Source: Chloroflexota bacterium
GTDB taxonomy: Bacteria > Chloroflexota > Anaerolineae > Anaerolineales > UBA11579
NCBI GenBank assembly: GCA_003486225.1
Contig: DNGN01000204.1
Span: forward strand, 1-5,796
Length of the DNA stretch: 5,796 bases
Direction: 5' to 3'
Made by a program: the position numbers and the translations under genes. The notes beneath the pieces were generated by a model that was not told the DNA's origin, made no database searches, and worked only from the letters and a program-made list of their open reading frames with translations. Shown piece after piece: positions 1-5,665 of the stretch. Each line of letters starts with the position of its first letter. The stretch's first letter is position 1.

Positions 1-930
1 CCGACCCTTTTGCTGAAGCAGGATCCTTCGCTGGTGAATGTGTTTCAGAAAACTCAATCCCAACAGCTGAAGCCTTACCTGAACCTGGTGCGGAATCGGG
101 GTATCAATTGGGCTGGCATCGCAGTGCCGACGGAGCGCTGGGCGGCAAGCGTACTGCCGGATGTGCCTGAAGGGGAGCGAATCCGCAAAATGTGGGAGAT
201 TATTTTTGAGATGTGCCGCATCTCGACCACAGATGACCCACTGGCAGAGTGGGAGCGGCACATTGCTAACCTGGCAGCTCGTTCGGACTACTTCAACCAC
301 AAGAGATACGCGGCCCTGAAACTGACTGCCCCAGGCACCGATCTGTGGATGGGCCTGCCTGAAGGCCAGAAATGGCTGAGCGCCTGCATGAAAAGCAAAG
401 CCGGTATTCCTTCAGTGGTCAATATCCCCACTGAAGAGACCTTCACGGCACCACACCGCATGCAGGTCAATGGTACGGTGCGCGCCACCAAACCGCTCAA
501 CGTACGCGGCATGATGTTCATTGACAAGTTCAGCCTGACTTTCCGGGATGGCCGGGTGGTGGATGCCAAAGCTGAGGTGGGTGAAGCTCACCTGCACAAT
601 TTGCTGGAAACCGACCAGAACGCCCGCTACCTGGGAGAGATTGCCCTGGTGCCGAACAGCTCTCCGATCTCGCAGTCCGGCTATTTGTTCCTGAATACGC
701 TGTACGACGAGAATGCTTCCTGTCATATCGCTCTGGGCAGTGCCTACCGCTTCAGCTTCGAAGGCGGAGAGGAGATGAGCCCAGAGGAATTTGAGGCAGC
801 TGGCGGCAACAGCTGCATAACCCATACTGATTTTATGATTGGCTCTGAGCACATGGATGTTGACGGCATCACTGCTTCTGGCAAGGTTGAACCGGTGATG
901 CGCAGTGGGGAATGGGCTTTCGAAGTTTAG
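1..930 (+). CDS. M29-family metallo-aminopeptidase, 5' end outside the window
   Basis: Cytoplasmic two-metal aminopeptidase of the AmpS/AmpT/PepS type, which removes N-terminal residues from peptides. The frame is open from base 1, so the true start lies upstream; the TTG at 10 is not the start. About 100 N-terminal residues are missing compared with the usual ~400. Counting from base 1, the M29 metal site is visible in order: PTEE at 144-147, the Glu of LGEIALVP at 213, the His of ASCHIALGSAY at 242 with its conserved Tyr at 249, and His275/Asp277 in THTDFMIGS. DENA and the closing GEWAF motif are also typical. All expected ligands are present, so the enzyme should be active. The last codon is followed 19 bases later by a strong terminator. 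The family and function are firm. The peptide specificity is unknown, since M29 enzymes are broad. Confidence 0.95.
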   Translation, partial: PTLLLKQDPSLVNVFQKTQSQQLKPYLNLVRNRGINWAGIAVPTERWAASVLPDVPEGERIRKMWEIIFEMCRISTTDDPLAEWERHIANLAARSDYFNHKRYAALKLTAPGTDLWMGLPEGQKWLSACMKSKAGIPSVVNIPTEETFTAPHRMQVNGTVRATKPLNVRGMMFIDKFSLTFRDGRVVDAKAEVGEAHLHNLLETDQNARYLGEIALVPNSSPISQSGYLFLNTLYDENASCHIALGSAYRFSFEGGEEMSPEEFEAAGGNSCITHTDFMIGSEHMDVDGITASGKVEPVMRSGEWAFEV

Positions 931-949
931 ATTGTTCGCGTAAAACAGT

Positions 950-981
950 ACAGGGTATCCTCATGGATACCCTGTTTTTTT
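950..981 (+). terminator. Rho-independent terminator of the M29 aminopeptidase
   Basis: Perfect 11-bp stem (950-960 with 965-975), a TCAT loop, then a run of seven T (975-981). It starts 19 bases after the aminopeptidase stop. On the - strand the same hairpin is followed by ACTGTTTTA, so it may also stop the convergent hydrolase, whose stop codon is at 1001-1003, though less well. A near copy lies at 2544-2581. Confidence 0.93.
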
Positions 982-1000
982 AACCCTCATTACGTATTAT

Positions 1001-1978
1001 TTATTCTAAGTTCTCATCGAAGAACTCAACGACCCTTTGAGTGTAATCCTCCGGTTGCAAGCTGTAGCCGATTGCGTGGCCGTTGAGGTGTTCTGGAACC
1101 AGATCCAGGCCCTTCGAATGCTGGTCACAATTGGCAATCTTCCAGGTTTGTGTGTTTTGGGCAACTGTCAATAGCTCATCCATCTGAGAGAAGGGGACAA
1201 AGTTATCCTGTTGGCAGTGCGCCATATAAATCGGCCGGGGGGCAATTTTGCCGATTTGATCGATCGGTCGTGAATCGGAAATATCGTTTTTGAACAGAAG
1301 GCGCATCATCCATTCAGTGGGATATAAAAATATCTGCGGCAGCCCACTGACGGAGACCCAGCTGTGTTCAATCACCGATTCCACATCTGCATACGCGCTG
1401 TCAAGCCAGATGGCCCCAATATCCTCTTCCTCCGCAGCAGCATAGATTACTGATGCTGCACCAAGAGAATACCCCAGCACGCCGATCTTGCCTGGCTGGT
1501 ATCCGCGTGCCTCCAGCCAATCGACTGCCCCCAGGATGTCCTGATACTCTTTGATCCCAAAAAAGAAGCGAGATTCTGCACTTTCCCCATGACCGCGCAG
1601 ATCGATCATCATCACAGAGTAACCAGCGTTATGCAGGTCTTTGGCAAAGGTGACAAACTCATCACAAAAGCCATTGGTGCGGCTGTTATCCCGCCCGTGC
1701 ACCAAAATGATCACCTTTTGATTGTCCTCCGACGGAAGATGCCATGCCGCAATCTCCAGACCATCATTGCGTGCCGGATATCGAACTTCTTCATAGCTAA
1801 GGCCAAACACAGACGGATTTTGAGTTGGATTGAAATTAATTTTGGGCACCGAGAGCTGGCTTGCAGCCACCGCGCCAATTCCCAGGTATCCCACCACCAG
1901 CAGGATGATCAGGCCCAATCCAATCCGTAAGAATGCGCGTTTTTTTCCGCGCCCAGAACCACTATCTGATTTTTTCAT
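1001..1978 (-). CDS. Membrane-anchored alpha/beta hydrolase (serine esterase/peptidase-like)
   Basis: 325-residue serine hydrolase. The N-terminus is a basic stretch (KKSDSGSGRGKKR) followed by one hydrophobic segment at about 16-40 with no lipobox Cys, so I read it as a signal anchor with the catalytic domain outside the membrane. The alpha/beta fold is marked by HG at 94-95 (oxyanion region), DLRGHGES at 126-133, the nucleophile elbow GYSLGA with Ser171, the acid Asp258 in HCQQDNFVP, and His301 in the C-terminal NGHAIGYSLQPEDY. The catalytic triad is therefore complete. The closest general type is the BAAT/DLH/FrsA-like group of YqkD-style hydrolases; the substrate is unknown. The start is ATG at 1978, with AGGACAGGGA just upstream on the - strand. 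It stands alone: it converges on the aminopeptidase and has about 660 bases without an intact gene behind it. Confidence 0.88.
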   Translation of the reverse strand: MKKSDSGSGRGKKRAFLRIGLGLIILLVVGYLGIGAVAASQLSVPKINFNPTQNPSVFGLSYEEVRYPARNDGLEIAAWHLPSEDNQKVIILVHGRDNSRTNGFCDEFVTFAKDLHNAGYSVMMIDLRGHGESAESRFFFGIKEYQDILGAVDWLEARGYQPGKIGVLGYSLGAASVIYAAAEEEDIGAIWLDSAYADVESVIEHSWVSVSGLPQIFLYPTEWMMRLLFKNDISDSRPIDQIGKIAPRPIYMAHCQQDNFVPFSQMDELLTVAQNTQTWKIANCDQHSKGLDLVPEHLNGHAIGYSLQPEDYTQRVVEFFDENLE

Positions 1979-2050
1979 TATTCCCTGTCCTGTTTTTTGC
2001 GAAAATGAAAGAGTAGTGATTACGATTGATTTTGATTGGTTGCTCGCTGA

Positions 2051-2079
2051 TCTAAAGCGAGCTATCGTATCTGGTTCAA
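2051..2079 (-). promoter_or_regulatory. Weak sigma70-like promoter candidate for the alpha/beta hydrolase
   Basis: Reading the - strand, TTGAAC (2079-2074) is followed after 17 bases by TTTAGA (2056-2051). The -35 is good, but the -10 matches only 3 of 6 consensus bases. It would give a leader of roughly 65 bases before the ATG at 1978. A 6-bp inverted repeat, GCTCGC/GCGAGC (2042-2047 and 2057-2062), surrounds the -10 and could be an operator. This rests on position and spacing only. Confidence 0.2.
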
Positions 2080-2148
2080 TATTTTCTTATGTGGGCGTCT
2101 TACATCACCTCCTCAGACAAATGTTATGCACAACCCTGTCCTCTTGCT

Positions 2149-2176
2149 GAATTTCTCGCACGCGCTGGAGAAATTC
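2149..2176. repeat. Perfect 9-bp inverted repeat with 10-base spacer, operator- or hairpin-like
   Basis: GAATTTCTC at 2149-2157 and GAGAAATTC at 2168-2176 are exact reverse complements, separated by GCACGCGCTG. No T-run follows on either strand, so it is not an intrinsic terminator. Its form (9-10-9) resembles a repressor operator, but it lies about 170 bases upstream of the hydrolase start and no regulator is identified. It may equally be chance or part of a decayed element. Confidence 0.45.
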
Positions 2177-2398
2177 TCATCAATAAAATAGGCTTTGCTT
2201 CCGTTACCCCGCCTTCTAAAAACTACCTAATAAAAAAACGACCTGCTTCTGGTTTTGGTCGGATGCTGGCGTCGAAGAGCCCGGGTATTCAAACAGATTC
2301 ATCAGGTTGCCCTACATGTATGATACACCAAAATTTTTTTGAGTAAAATATCTGCTTGTTCTTAAACCATCTCCACATTTTTTCCTTCAGGGGATTTA

Positions 2399-2530
2399 GG
2401 AAATTCCTTCTTCATCCAGATCAAGGTCTGGTGGGCCTGGAAGCTAATCGCCTTGAAGGCATCCCCACATTCCCCGGCAGGGAAATAGACTGCTAGTGTG
2501 CGCATCGGCGAAGGGGCTTTCAAGGTTTAG
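2399..2530 (+). pseudogene. Decayed 3' end of a second M29 aminopeptidase gene
   Basis: Three short frames match the C-terminus of the intact aminopeptidase in the right order. GGA-AAT-TCC at 2399-2407 encodes GNS (intact: GGNSC). A shifted frame from 2413 encodes HPDQGLVGLEANRLEGI, aligning with HTDFMIGSEHMDVDGI and keeping the metal-binding His-x-Asp. A third frame from 2498 encodes VRIGEGAFKV and a TAG stop at 2528-2530, aligning with VMRSGEWAFEV-stop. At the DNA level GGGCTTTCAAGGTTTAG matches GGGCTTTCGAAGTTTAG at 15 of 17 positions. From the His codon to the stop codon the relic is 10 bases longer than the intact gene, so it carries at least two frameshifts and cannot be translated whole. 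A matching terminator follows. It could be a partial tandem duplication or the last trace of a diverged paralogue; the divergence favours an old event. Confidence 0.65.
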
Positions 2531-2543
2531 CAAAGTCACGATT

Positions 2544-2581
2544 AAAATGGCAGGTATCTTCATGGATACCCTGCCATTTTT
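2544..2581. terminator. Bidirectional terminator shared by the M29 relic and the sugar operon
   Basis: Stem of 15 pairs with a single bulged C at 2569 (2544-2558 with 2565-2580) and a TTCATG loop. Both outer arms end in A/T runs (AAAA before, TTTTT after), so it can work on either strand. It sits 14 bases after the stop codon of the M29 relic on the + strand and about 60 bases after the transaldolase stop on the - strand. The loop side TCATGGATACCCTG is identical to the terminator at 950-981, which suggests it was inherited with the relic and now closes the - strand operon. Confidence 0.85.
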
Positions 2582-2641
2582 AATTCTGCCATAAACTTTA
2601 ACTGGATTGATGGGGCGTATAAAGTGGGTTGAGGAGCCTTT

Positions 2642-3274
2642 TTAGAGGTGAGCGCCAGACTGATCAAACTCTTCAACGGCTTGAGCGGAGAGGGGGTCTG
2701 CAATGAGGGCTTTAAGGATATTCAGCGGCAAGGAAAGGTGGTTGGCACCTGCTTTGAAAGCAGCCACTGCCTCCTGGGTGGATTTGAGGCTGGCGGCGAG
2801 GACCTGCGTTTGGCTGCCAGCCAGCACCTCTGCAATCGATCGGGTCATTTCAATGCCATCGCCTAATAATCTGGTTGCCCGATTGACATAAACAGCAATA
2901 TACTGGCTGCCAGTTTCTTTGGCTACCAGGGCTTGGGCAGGTGAATAGATCGCCGTAATGCAGGTTTTGAATCCGGCAGAAATTTCTGCTGCAAAGCGAA
3001 AACCTAAAGCGGTAGGGGGAATCTTTACGACCAGCTTTTCTCCCAATATGTCTTGAGCGAGGTTTATTTCTGAACGCATTTTTGTGAGGTCTGAAGATTT
3101 GACCTGGTAATAGACTTCCTGGACTGGAAGGGCGGACAGCTTCCGAAGGGTTTCATCAGGGGTGAATTGGCTGCGACCTAGCAGGATGGGATTGGTGGTG
3201 ATCCCGTAAATCCAGCCGGTTTGTGCAGCTTCTTCGGCTTCTTGCATGATTGCTGAATCTAAGTAAAGGGCCAT
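2642..3274 (-). CDS. fsa: Fructose-6-phosphate aldolase / short transaldolase (FSA type)
   Basis: Class I aldolase of the small TalC/FSA group, 210 residues, a Schiff-base TIM barrel that usually forms decamers. It splits fructose 6-phosphate or a similar ketose phosphate into dihydroxyacetone (or transfers that unit) and glyceraldehyde 3-phosphate. Numbered from the chosen ATG at 3274: Asp6, Thr26-Thr27-Asn28 in GITTNP, the Schiff-base Lys84 in VVKIPPT, Thr107, Ser162 in AASLKS. Gln57 and Tyr129 (AVYVNR) correspond to FSA Gln59 and Tyr131, whereas true TalC transaldolases carry Glu and Phe there; this favours aldolase over transaldolase activity. The start at 3274 gives MALYLD, matching the family, and has GGAG six bases upstream; the longer TTG start at 3286 would bury that site. 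It is the last gene of the operon, 71 bases after the dehydrogenase. Confidence 0.9.
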   Translation of the reverse strand: MALYLDSAIMQEAEEAAQTGWIYGITTNPILLGRSQFTPDETLRKLSALPVQEVYYQVKSSDLTKMRSEINLAQDILGEKLVVKIPPTALGFRFAAEISAGFKTCITAIYSPAQALVAKETGSQYIAVYVNRATRLLGDGIEMTRSIAEVLAGSQTQVLAASLKSTQEAVAAFKAGANHLSLPLNILKALIADPLSAQAVEEFDQSGAHL

Positions 3275-3280
3275 CAAATT

Positions 3281-3284
3281 CTCC
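3281..3284 (-). promoter_or_regulatory. Ribosome binding site fixing the transaldolase start
   Basis: On the - strand TTGGAGAATTTG precedes ATG at 3274, putting GGAG six bases before it. This site lies inside the longer frame that opens with TTG at 3286, so it supports the shorter 210-residue protein. Confidence 0.7.
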
Positions 3285-3345
3285 AATTTTTCATATGGTG
3301 AGTGGCTTGTGATGTGCGTGGTATCTGCCTGGATAGGCTGAGGGA

Positions 3346-4338
3346 TTAACCTTCAGATGGATACCTAAATCCCCATTCCTGGCGAACAGTATCCAGGGTC
3401 TGCATGATGGTGAAGGTTTCATCCAATGGCATGATCTTGGACTCGATTTCTCCGGCTCGGATACACTGCACTACCTCAAGCGCTTCATATTCATAGCCAT
3501 TGTAGTTGTTGAGGGGATATTCAATCTTTTGGGCTGCTCTTCCTTCAATATAGAGAGTCATTTCGGTTGGCTTATACCAGGGATCGTGAACAACAATTTT
3601 CCCGTCCGATCCAAAGATAACCGCTCTTTTATCGTCATACGAGATTTGGGAAGACATCAGGGAAACGAGCTGTCCCTCAGGGTATCGGAGGACCAAGGAG
3701 GTTTGATAATCTGCCCCAGATTCGCCAAAAGTGGCCAAGCCCGTCACAGCTTCTGGAACGCCAAACAGGCTTGAAGCCCAGGATACACCATAAGAAGCAG
3801 TATCGAGCAGTACACCTGCGCCAAGATGGATGTCAAAGAAGCGGTTATTAAGATCAAATGGTGGCTTGGCGATGAAGTTGATGGTCATCCCGTTGACCTT
3901 GCCGATGGTGTTTTTCTGGATCAGTTCACGAATACGCCGGTGGATAGGAAAAAATCGGGTCCACATCGCTTCCATCAGGAAGAGTTTTTTCTTCCGGGCA
4001 AGATTGATTAATTGCTGGGCTTGGCTGGCATTCATGGTGAAGGCTTTTTCGCAGAGCACATGTTTGTTGTTTTCGAGGGCCATGCTGGCATCACGGAGAT
4101 GAAAAACACCCGGCGTGCCGATGTACACGATATCCACCTCCGGATCGGATGCTGCTTCGGCATAGCTGCTGTAGCGGTGGGGGATATGGTATTTGTCTCC
4201 GAAGGCATCGGCTGCTGCCTGGTCTCGTGAGCCGACCGCTAGCAAGGTTGTCTGGTCGGTCAGATGATTGAGTGCTGCCGCGAAGCGATTGGATATTTTG
4301 CCTGTACCTAATATGGCCCAGTTTAATTTTTTGCCCAT
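3346..4338 (-). CDS. Gfo/Idh/MocA-family NAD(P)-dependent oxidoreductase
   Basis: Predicted cytoplasmic dehydrogenase, 330 residues from the ATG at 4338. The N-terminal Rossmann domain opens with WAILGTGKIS (GxGxx at 11-15) and runs to the EKA motif at 97-99, where most relatives have EKP. EAMWTRFFP at 123-131 and GAGVLLDTASYG at 173-184 place it with the dihydrodiol-dehydrogenase-like branch, in which Asp179 and Tyr183 occupy the catalytic D-xxx-H/Y positions. The alpha/beta C-terminal domain is complete. Substrates in this family are mostly sugars, inositols and derivatives; none can be assigned here. A TTG at 4356 would add MRARAV, but ATG at 4338 begins at the usual family position (MGKKLNWAILG) and has a weak GAG five bases ahead. 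It follows the cupin stop by 21 bases. Confidence 0.9.
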   Translation of the reverse strand: MGKKLNWAILGTGKISNRFAAALNHLTDQTTLLAVGSRDQAAADAFGDKYHIPHRYSSYAEAASDPEVDIVYIGTPGVFHLRDASMALENNKHVLCEKAFTMNASQAQQLINLARKKKLFLMEAMWTRFFPIHRRIRELIQKNTIGKVNGMTINFIAKPPFDLNNRFFDIHLGAGVLLDTASYGVSWASSLFGVPEAVTGLATFGESGADYQTSLVLRYPEGQLVSLMSSQISYDDKRAVIFGSDGKIVVHDPWYKPTEMTLYIEGRAAQKIEYPLNNYNGYEYEALEVVQCIRAGEIESKIMPLDETFTIMQTLDTVRQEWGFRYPSEG

Positions 4339-4359
4339 AACAGCTCGCGCGCGCAAAGC

Positions 4360-4794
4360 TCAATCAAAGACGATATTCTCATCCGCCCAGACCACTGCGC
4401 CATTTTTCTCCCGCCTGGCCGGGATGATGCACAAAAAGCCCAGGGGTTCCTGGCTTGTATTGATCAATTGGTGTTCCATGTCGGCGGGGATATACACCAC
4501 ATCCCCCTGACTGATGGGGTGATCACTATCTCCCAGGTGTACCAGGCCTTGCCCGTGCAAGATGAGGATCCCATGATCGTAGGGGTGCTGTTCCTTGCGA
4601 CTGAAACCTTCCTCACCAACTTTATAGTAGCGCATGGCAAAGTTTTCGGCCCCCTCCGGCTTGCCAATGAGCCATGTTTCAGATACCGAGGAGACATGAC
4701 TGGCATGGTAATCGCGCGAACGCTGGTTTTCCCAACGTAGCTTTAAAGGCCAATGGCCAGAAAACTTGTGAATGGTAGCTTTTAGTTTCTTCAT
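4360..4794 (-). CDS. TM1459-like single-domain cupin with an altered metal site
   Basis: 144 residues, one small beta-barrel. It aligns along most of its length with the Thermotoga TM1459 type of cupin as I recall it: LIGKPEGAENFAMRYYKV, then cupin motif 1 (about 61-82), motif 2 GDVVYIPADMEHQLIN (97-112) and LCIIP (121-125). The metal ligands of that type are His-x-His-x3-His plus a later His. Here His70, His74 and His108 are present with the right 34-residue spacing, but the first position is Glu68 (KEQHPYDH instead of HxHPWEH). A Glu can still bind metal, so loss of activity is not implied. Such cupins act as sugar isomerases, oxygenases or small-molecule binders, and the family alone does not decide. 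It begins 22 bases after the phosphatase stop, with AGGA ten bases before the ATG. Confidence 0.85.
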   Translation of the reverse strand: MKKLKATIHKFSGHWPLKLRWENQRSRDYHASHVSSVSETWLIGKPEGAENFAMRYYKVGEEGFSRKEQHPYDHGILILHGQGLVHLGDSDHPISQGDVVYIPADMEHQLINTSQEPLGFLCIIPARREKNGAVVWADENIVFD

Positions 4795-4816
4795 AGTTGA
4801 ATATTCCTGCTCGCGT

Positions 4817-5665
4817 TTAGATTGATGAACTGGCTGGGGCGTTCTTGGAATCTGCCAGCCTTTTTTGCATGTCCAGGTGCAGATCGGCTATATCTTCATA
4901 GACAAGATCGGGTTTAATATTGCTCTGCGCAATCTGTGCCCTGGATGTAACACCGCTTAAAACTGCAGCGGTTTGGATGCCAAGCCTGAGAGCACCCAGG
5001 ATATCTGTTTCCAACCGGTCACCAACCATTAATGTGCTTTCAGGAAGTGTGTTGAAAAACTGCAAGGCGGATAGGAATATAGCTTCCTTGGGTTTGCCGA
5101 TCACGGTAGGTTTTACCCCAGTGGTTGCCTGGATTGCTCCAATCACCATGCCTGTACCCGGGTTCAGTCCCTCAGGGGTGGGGAAAGAGCCATCGGTATT
5201 GGTGGCGATGAATTCTGCCCCATTCAGAATTAGCCGCATGGCAATCTTGATCTTCTCGTGGGTGATCTCCCGGTCCATGCCAGCTGCCACAGCGACAACC
5301 TCAGTGGGGGGAGGGGTTTCTCCAGTGAAAACGGTCAATCCAGCTTCTGCAAGCGTATCCAGCAGGCCATTCATGCCAACAACGTAGATGGGAGCGCCAG
5401 GTCCATATTTTTTCTTGATATGCTCAGCAGTGACCGTTGAACTGGTGAATATCCTGGCGGGATCGATTTGAATGCCGAAACCTGCTAATTTGTTGACATA
5501 GGTCTTGACGGTGTGGGTATTGTTGTTGGTCAGCAGCGCCCATTGGATCTTGTTTTGTTCCAGGAACTGAATAAATTCCTGGATACCAGGAATCGGGTCG
5601 GTTGATTTCCAAAGCACTCCGTCACCATCGAGCAGGATCGTTTGAATTTTTTCTAATTTGAGCAT
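4817..5665 (-). CDS. HAD superfamily subclass IIA phosphatase (NagD/phosphoglycolate-phosphatase-like)
   Basis: 282-residue Mg-dependent phosphatase. Motif I is LLDGDGVLW with nucleophile Asp13 and acid Asp15, motif II LLTNNN with Thr46, motif III Lys191 in IGKPKEAIF, motif IV MVGDRLETDI with Asp216 and Asp221. Between II and III sits the C2 cap, marked by FIATNTDGSFPTPEGLNPGTG-type sequence (152-172), typical of NagD and of eukaryotic-like phosphoglycolate/4-nitrophenyl phosphatases. It should hydrolyse a small phosphate ester such as a sugar phosphate or phosphoglycolate; the cap does not reveal which. The ATG at 5665 has GGA five bases before it and shares one base with the TAA stop of the preceding regulator (TAATG), so the two are translationally coupled. 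The last ~15 residues are low-complexity and probably loose. Confidence 0.92.
   Translation of the reverse strand: MLKLEKIQTILLDGDGVLWKSTDPIPGIQEFIQFLEQNKIQWALLTNNNTHTVKTYVNKLAGFGIQIDPARIFTSSTVTAEHIKKKYGPGAPIYVVGMNGLLDTLAEAGLTVFTGETPPPTEVVAVAAGMDREITHEKIKIAMRLILNGAEFIATNTDGSFPTPEGLNPGTGMVIGAIQATTGVKPTVIGKPKEAIFLSALQFFNTLPESTLMVGDRLETDILGALRLGIQTAAVLSGVTSRAQIAQSNIKPDLVYEDIADLHLDMQKRLADSKNAPASSSI

Larger units (their letters stand above)
1979..2398. other. Gene-free, AT-rich intergenic stretch
   Basis: No recognisable protein-coding gene or RNA gene. Besides the weak hydrolase promoter candidate it holds a perfect 9-bp inverted repeat at 2149-2176. An 85-codon open frame on the + strand (2089-2346) has no ribosome binding site and a composition unlike the neighbouring genes, so I do not call it. 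The stretch could be decayed sequence left with the aminopeptidase relic that follows; the codons around 2356-2370 (CTGCTTGTTCTTAAA) loosely resemble the YLFLNT part of the intact M29 gene. Confidence 0.6.

Noticed and set aside
412..852. 146-codon open frame antisense to the aminopeptidase
   Set aside because: Lies wholly inside a gene with clear M29 motifs; a shadow of its codon pattern with no motif of its own.
2100..2115. Strong Shine-Dalgarno-like GAGGAGGTG followed by ATG-TAA on the - strand
   Set aside because: The spacing to the ATG is too short and the frame stops at once; other nearby starts (a TTG at about 2079) also stop within a few codons. Perhaps a trace of a lost gene, but nothing supports it.
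2270..2320. tRNA T-arm-like string (CCCGGGTATTCAAA) considered as a tRNA fragment or attachment site
   Set aside because: No matching acceptor, D or anticodon stems nearby and no direct repeat elsewhere in the window.
2089..2346. 85-codon open frame on the + strand in the intergenic stretch
   Set aside because: No ribosome binding site before the ATG, no recognisable motif, and it overlaps the inverted repeat; most likely chance in AT-rich or decayed DNA.
4339..4359. Alternating CG run (GCGCGCGCGAGC on the - strand) between cupin and dehydrogenase, considered as a Z-DNA or hairpin control element
   Set aside because: Only about 9 alternating bases, and the stem that can be drawn is 4 bp; too weak to call.
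4920..5387. 155-codon open frame on the + strand inside the HAD gene
   Set aside because: Antisense to conserved HAD-IIA motifs, with no ribosome binding site or domain.
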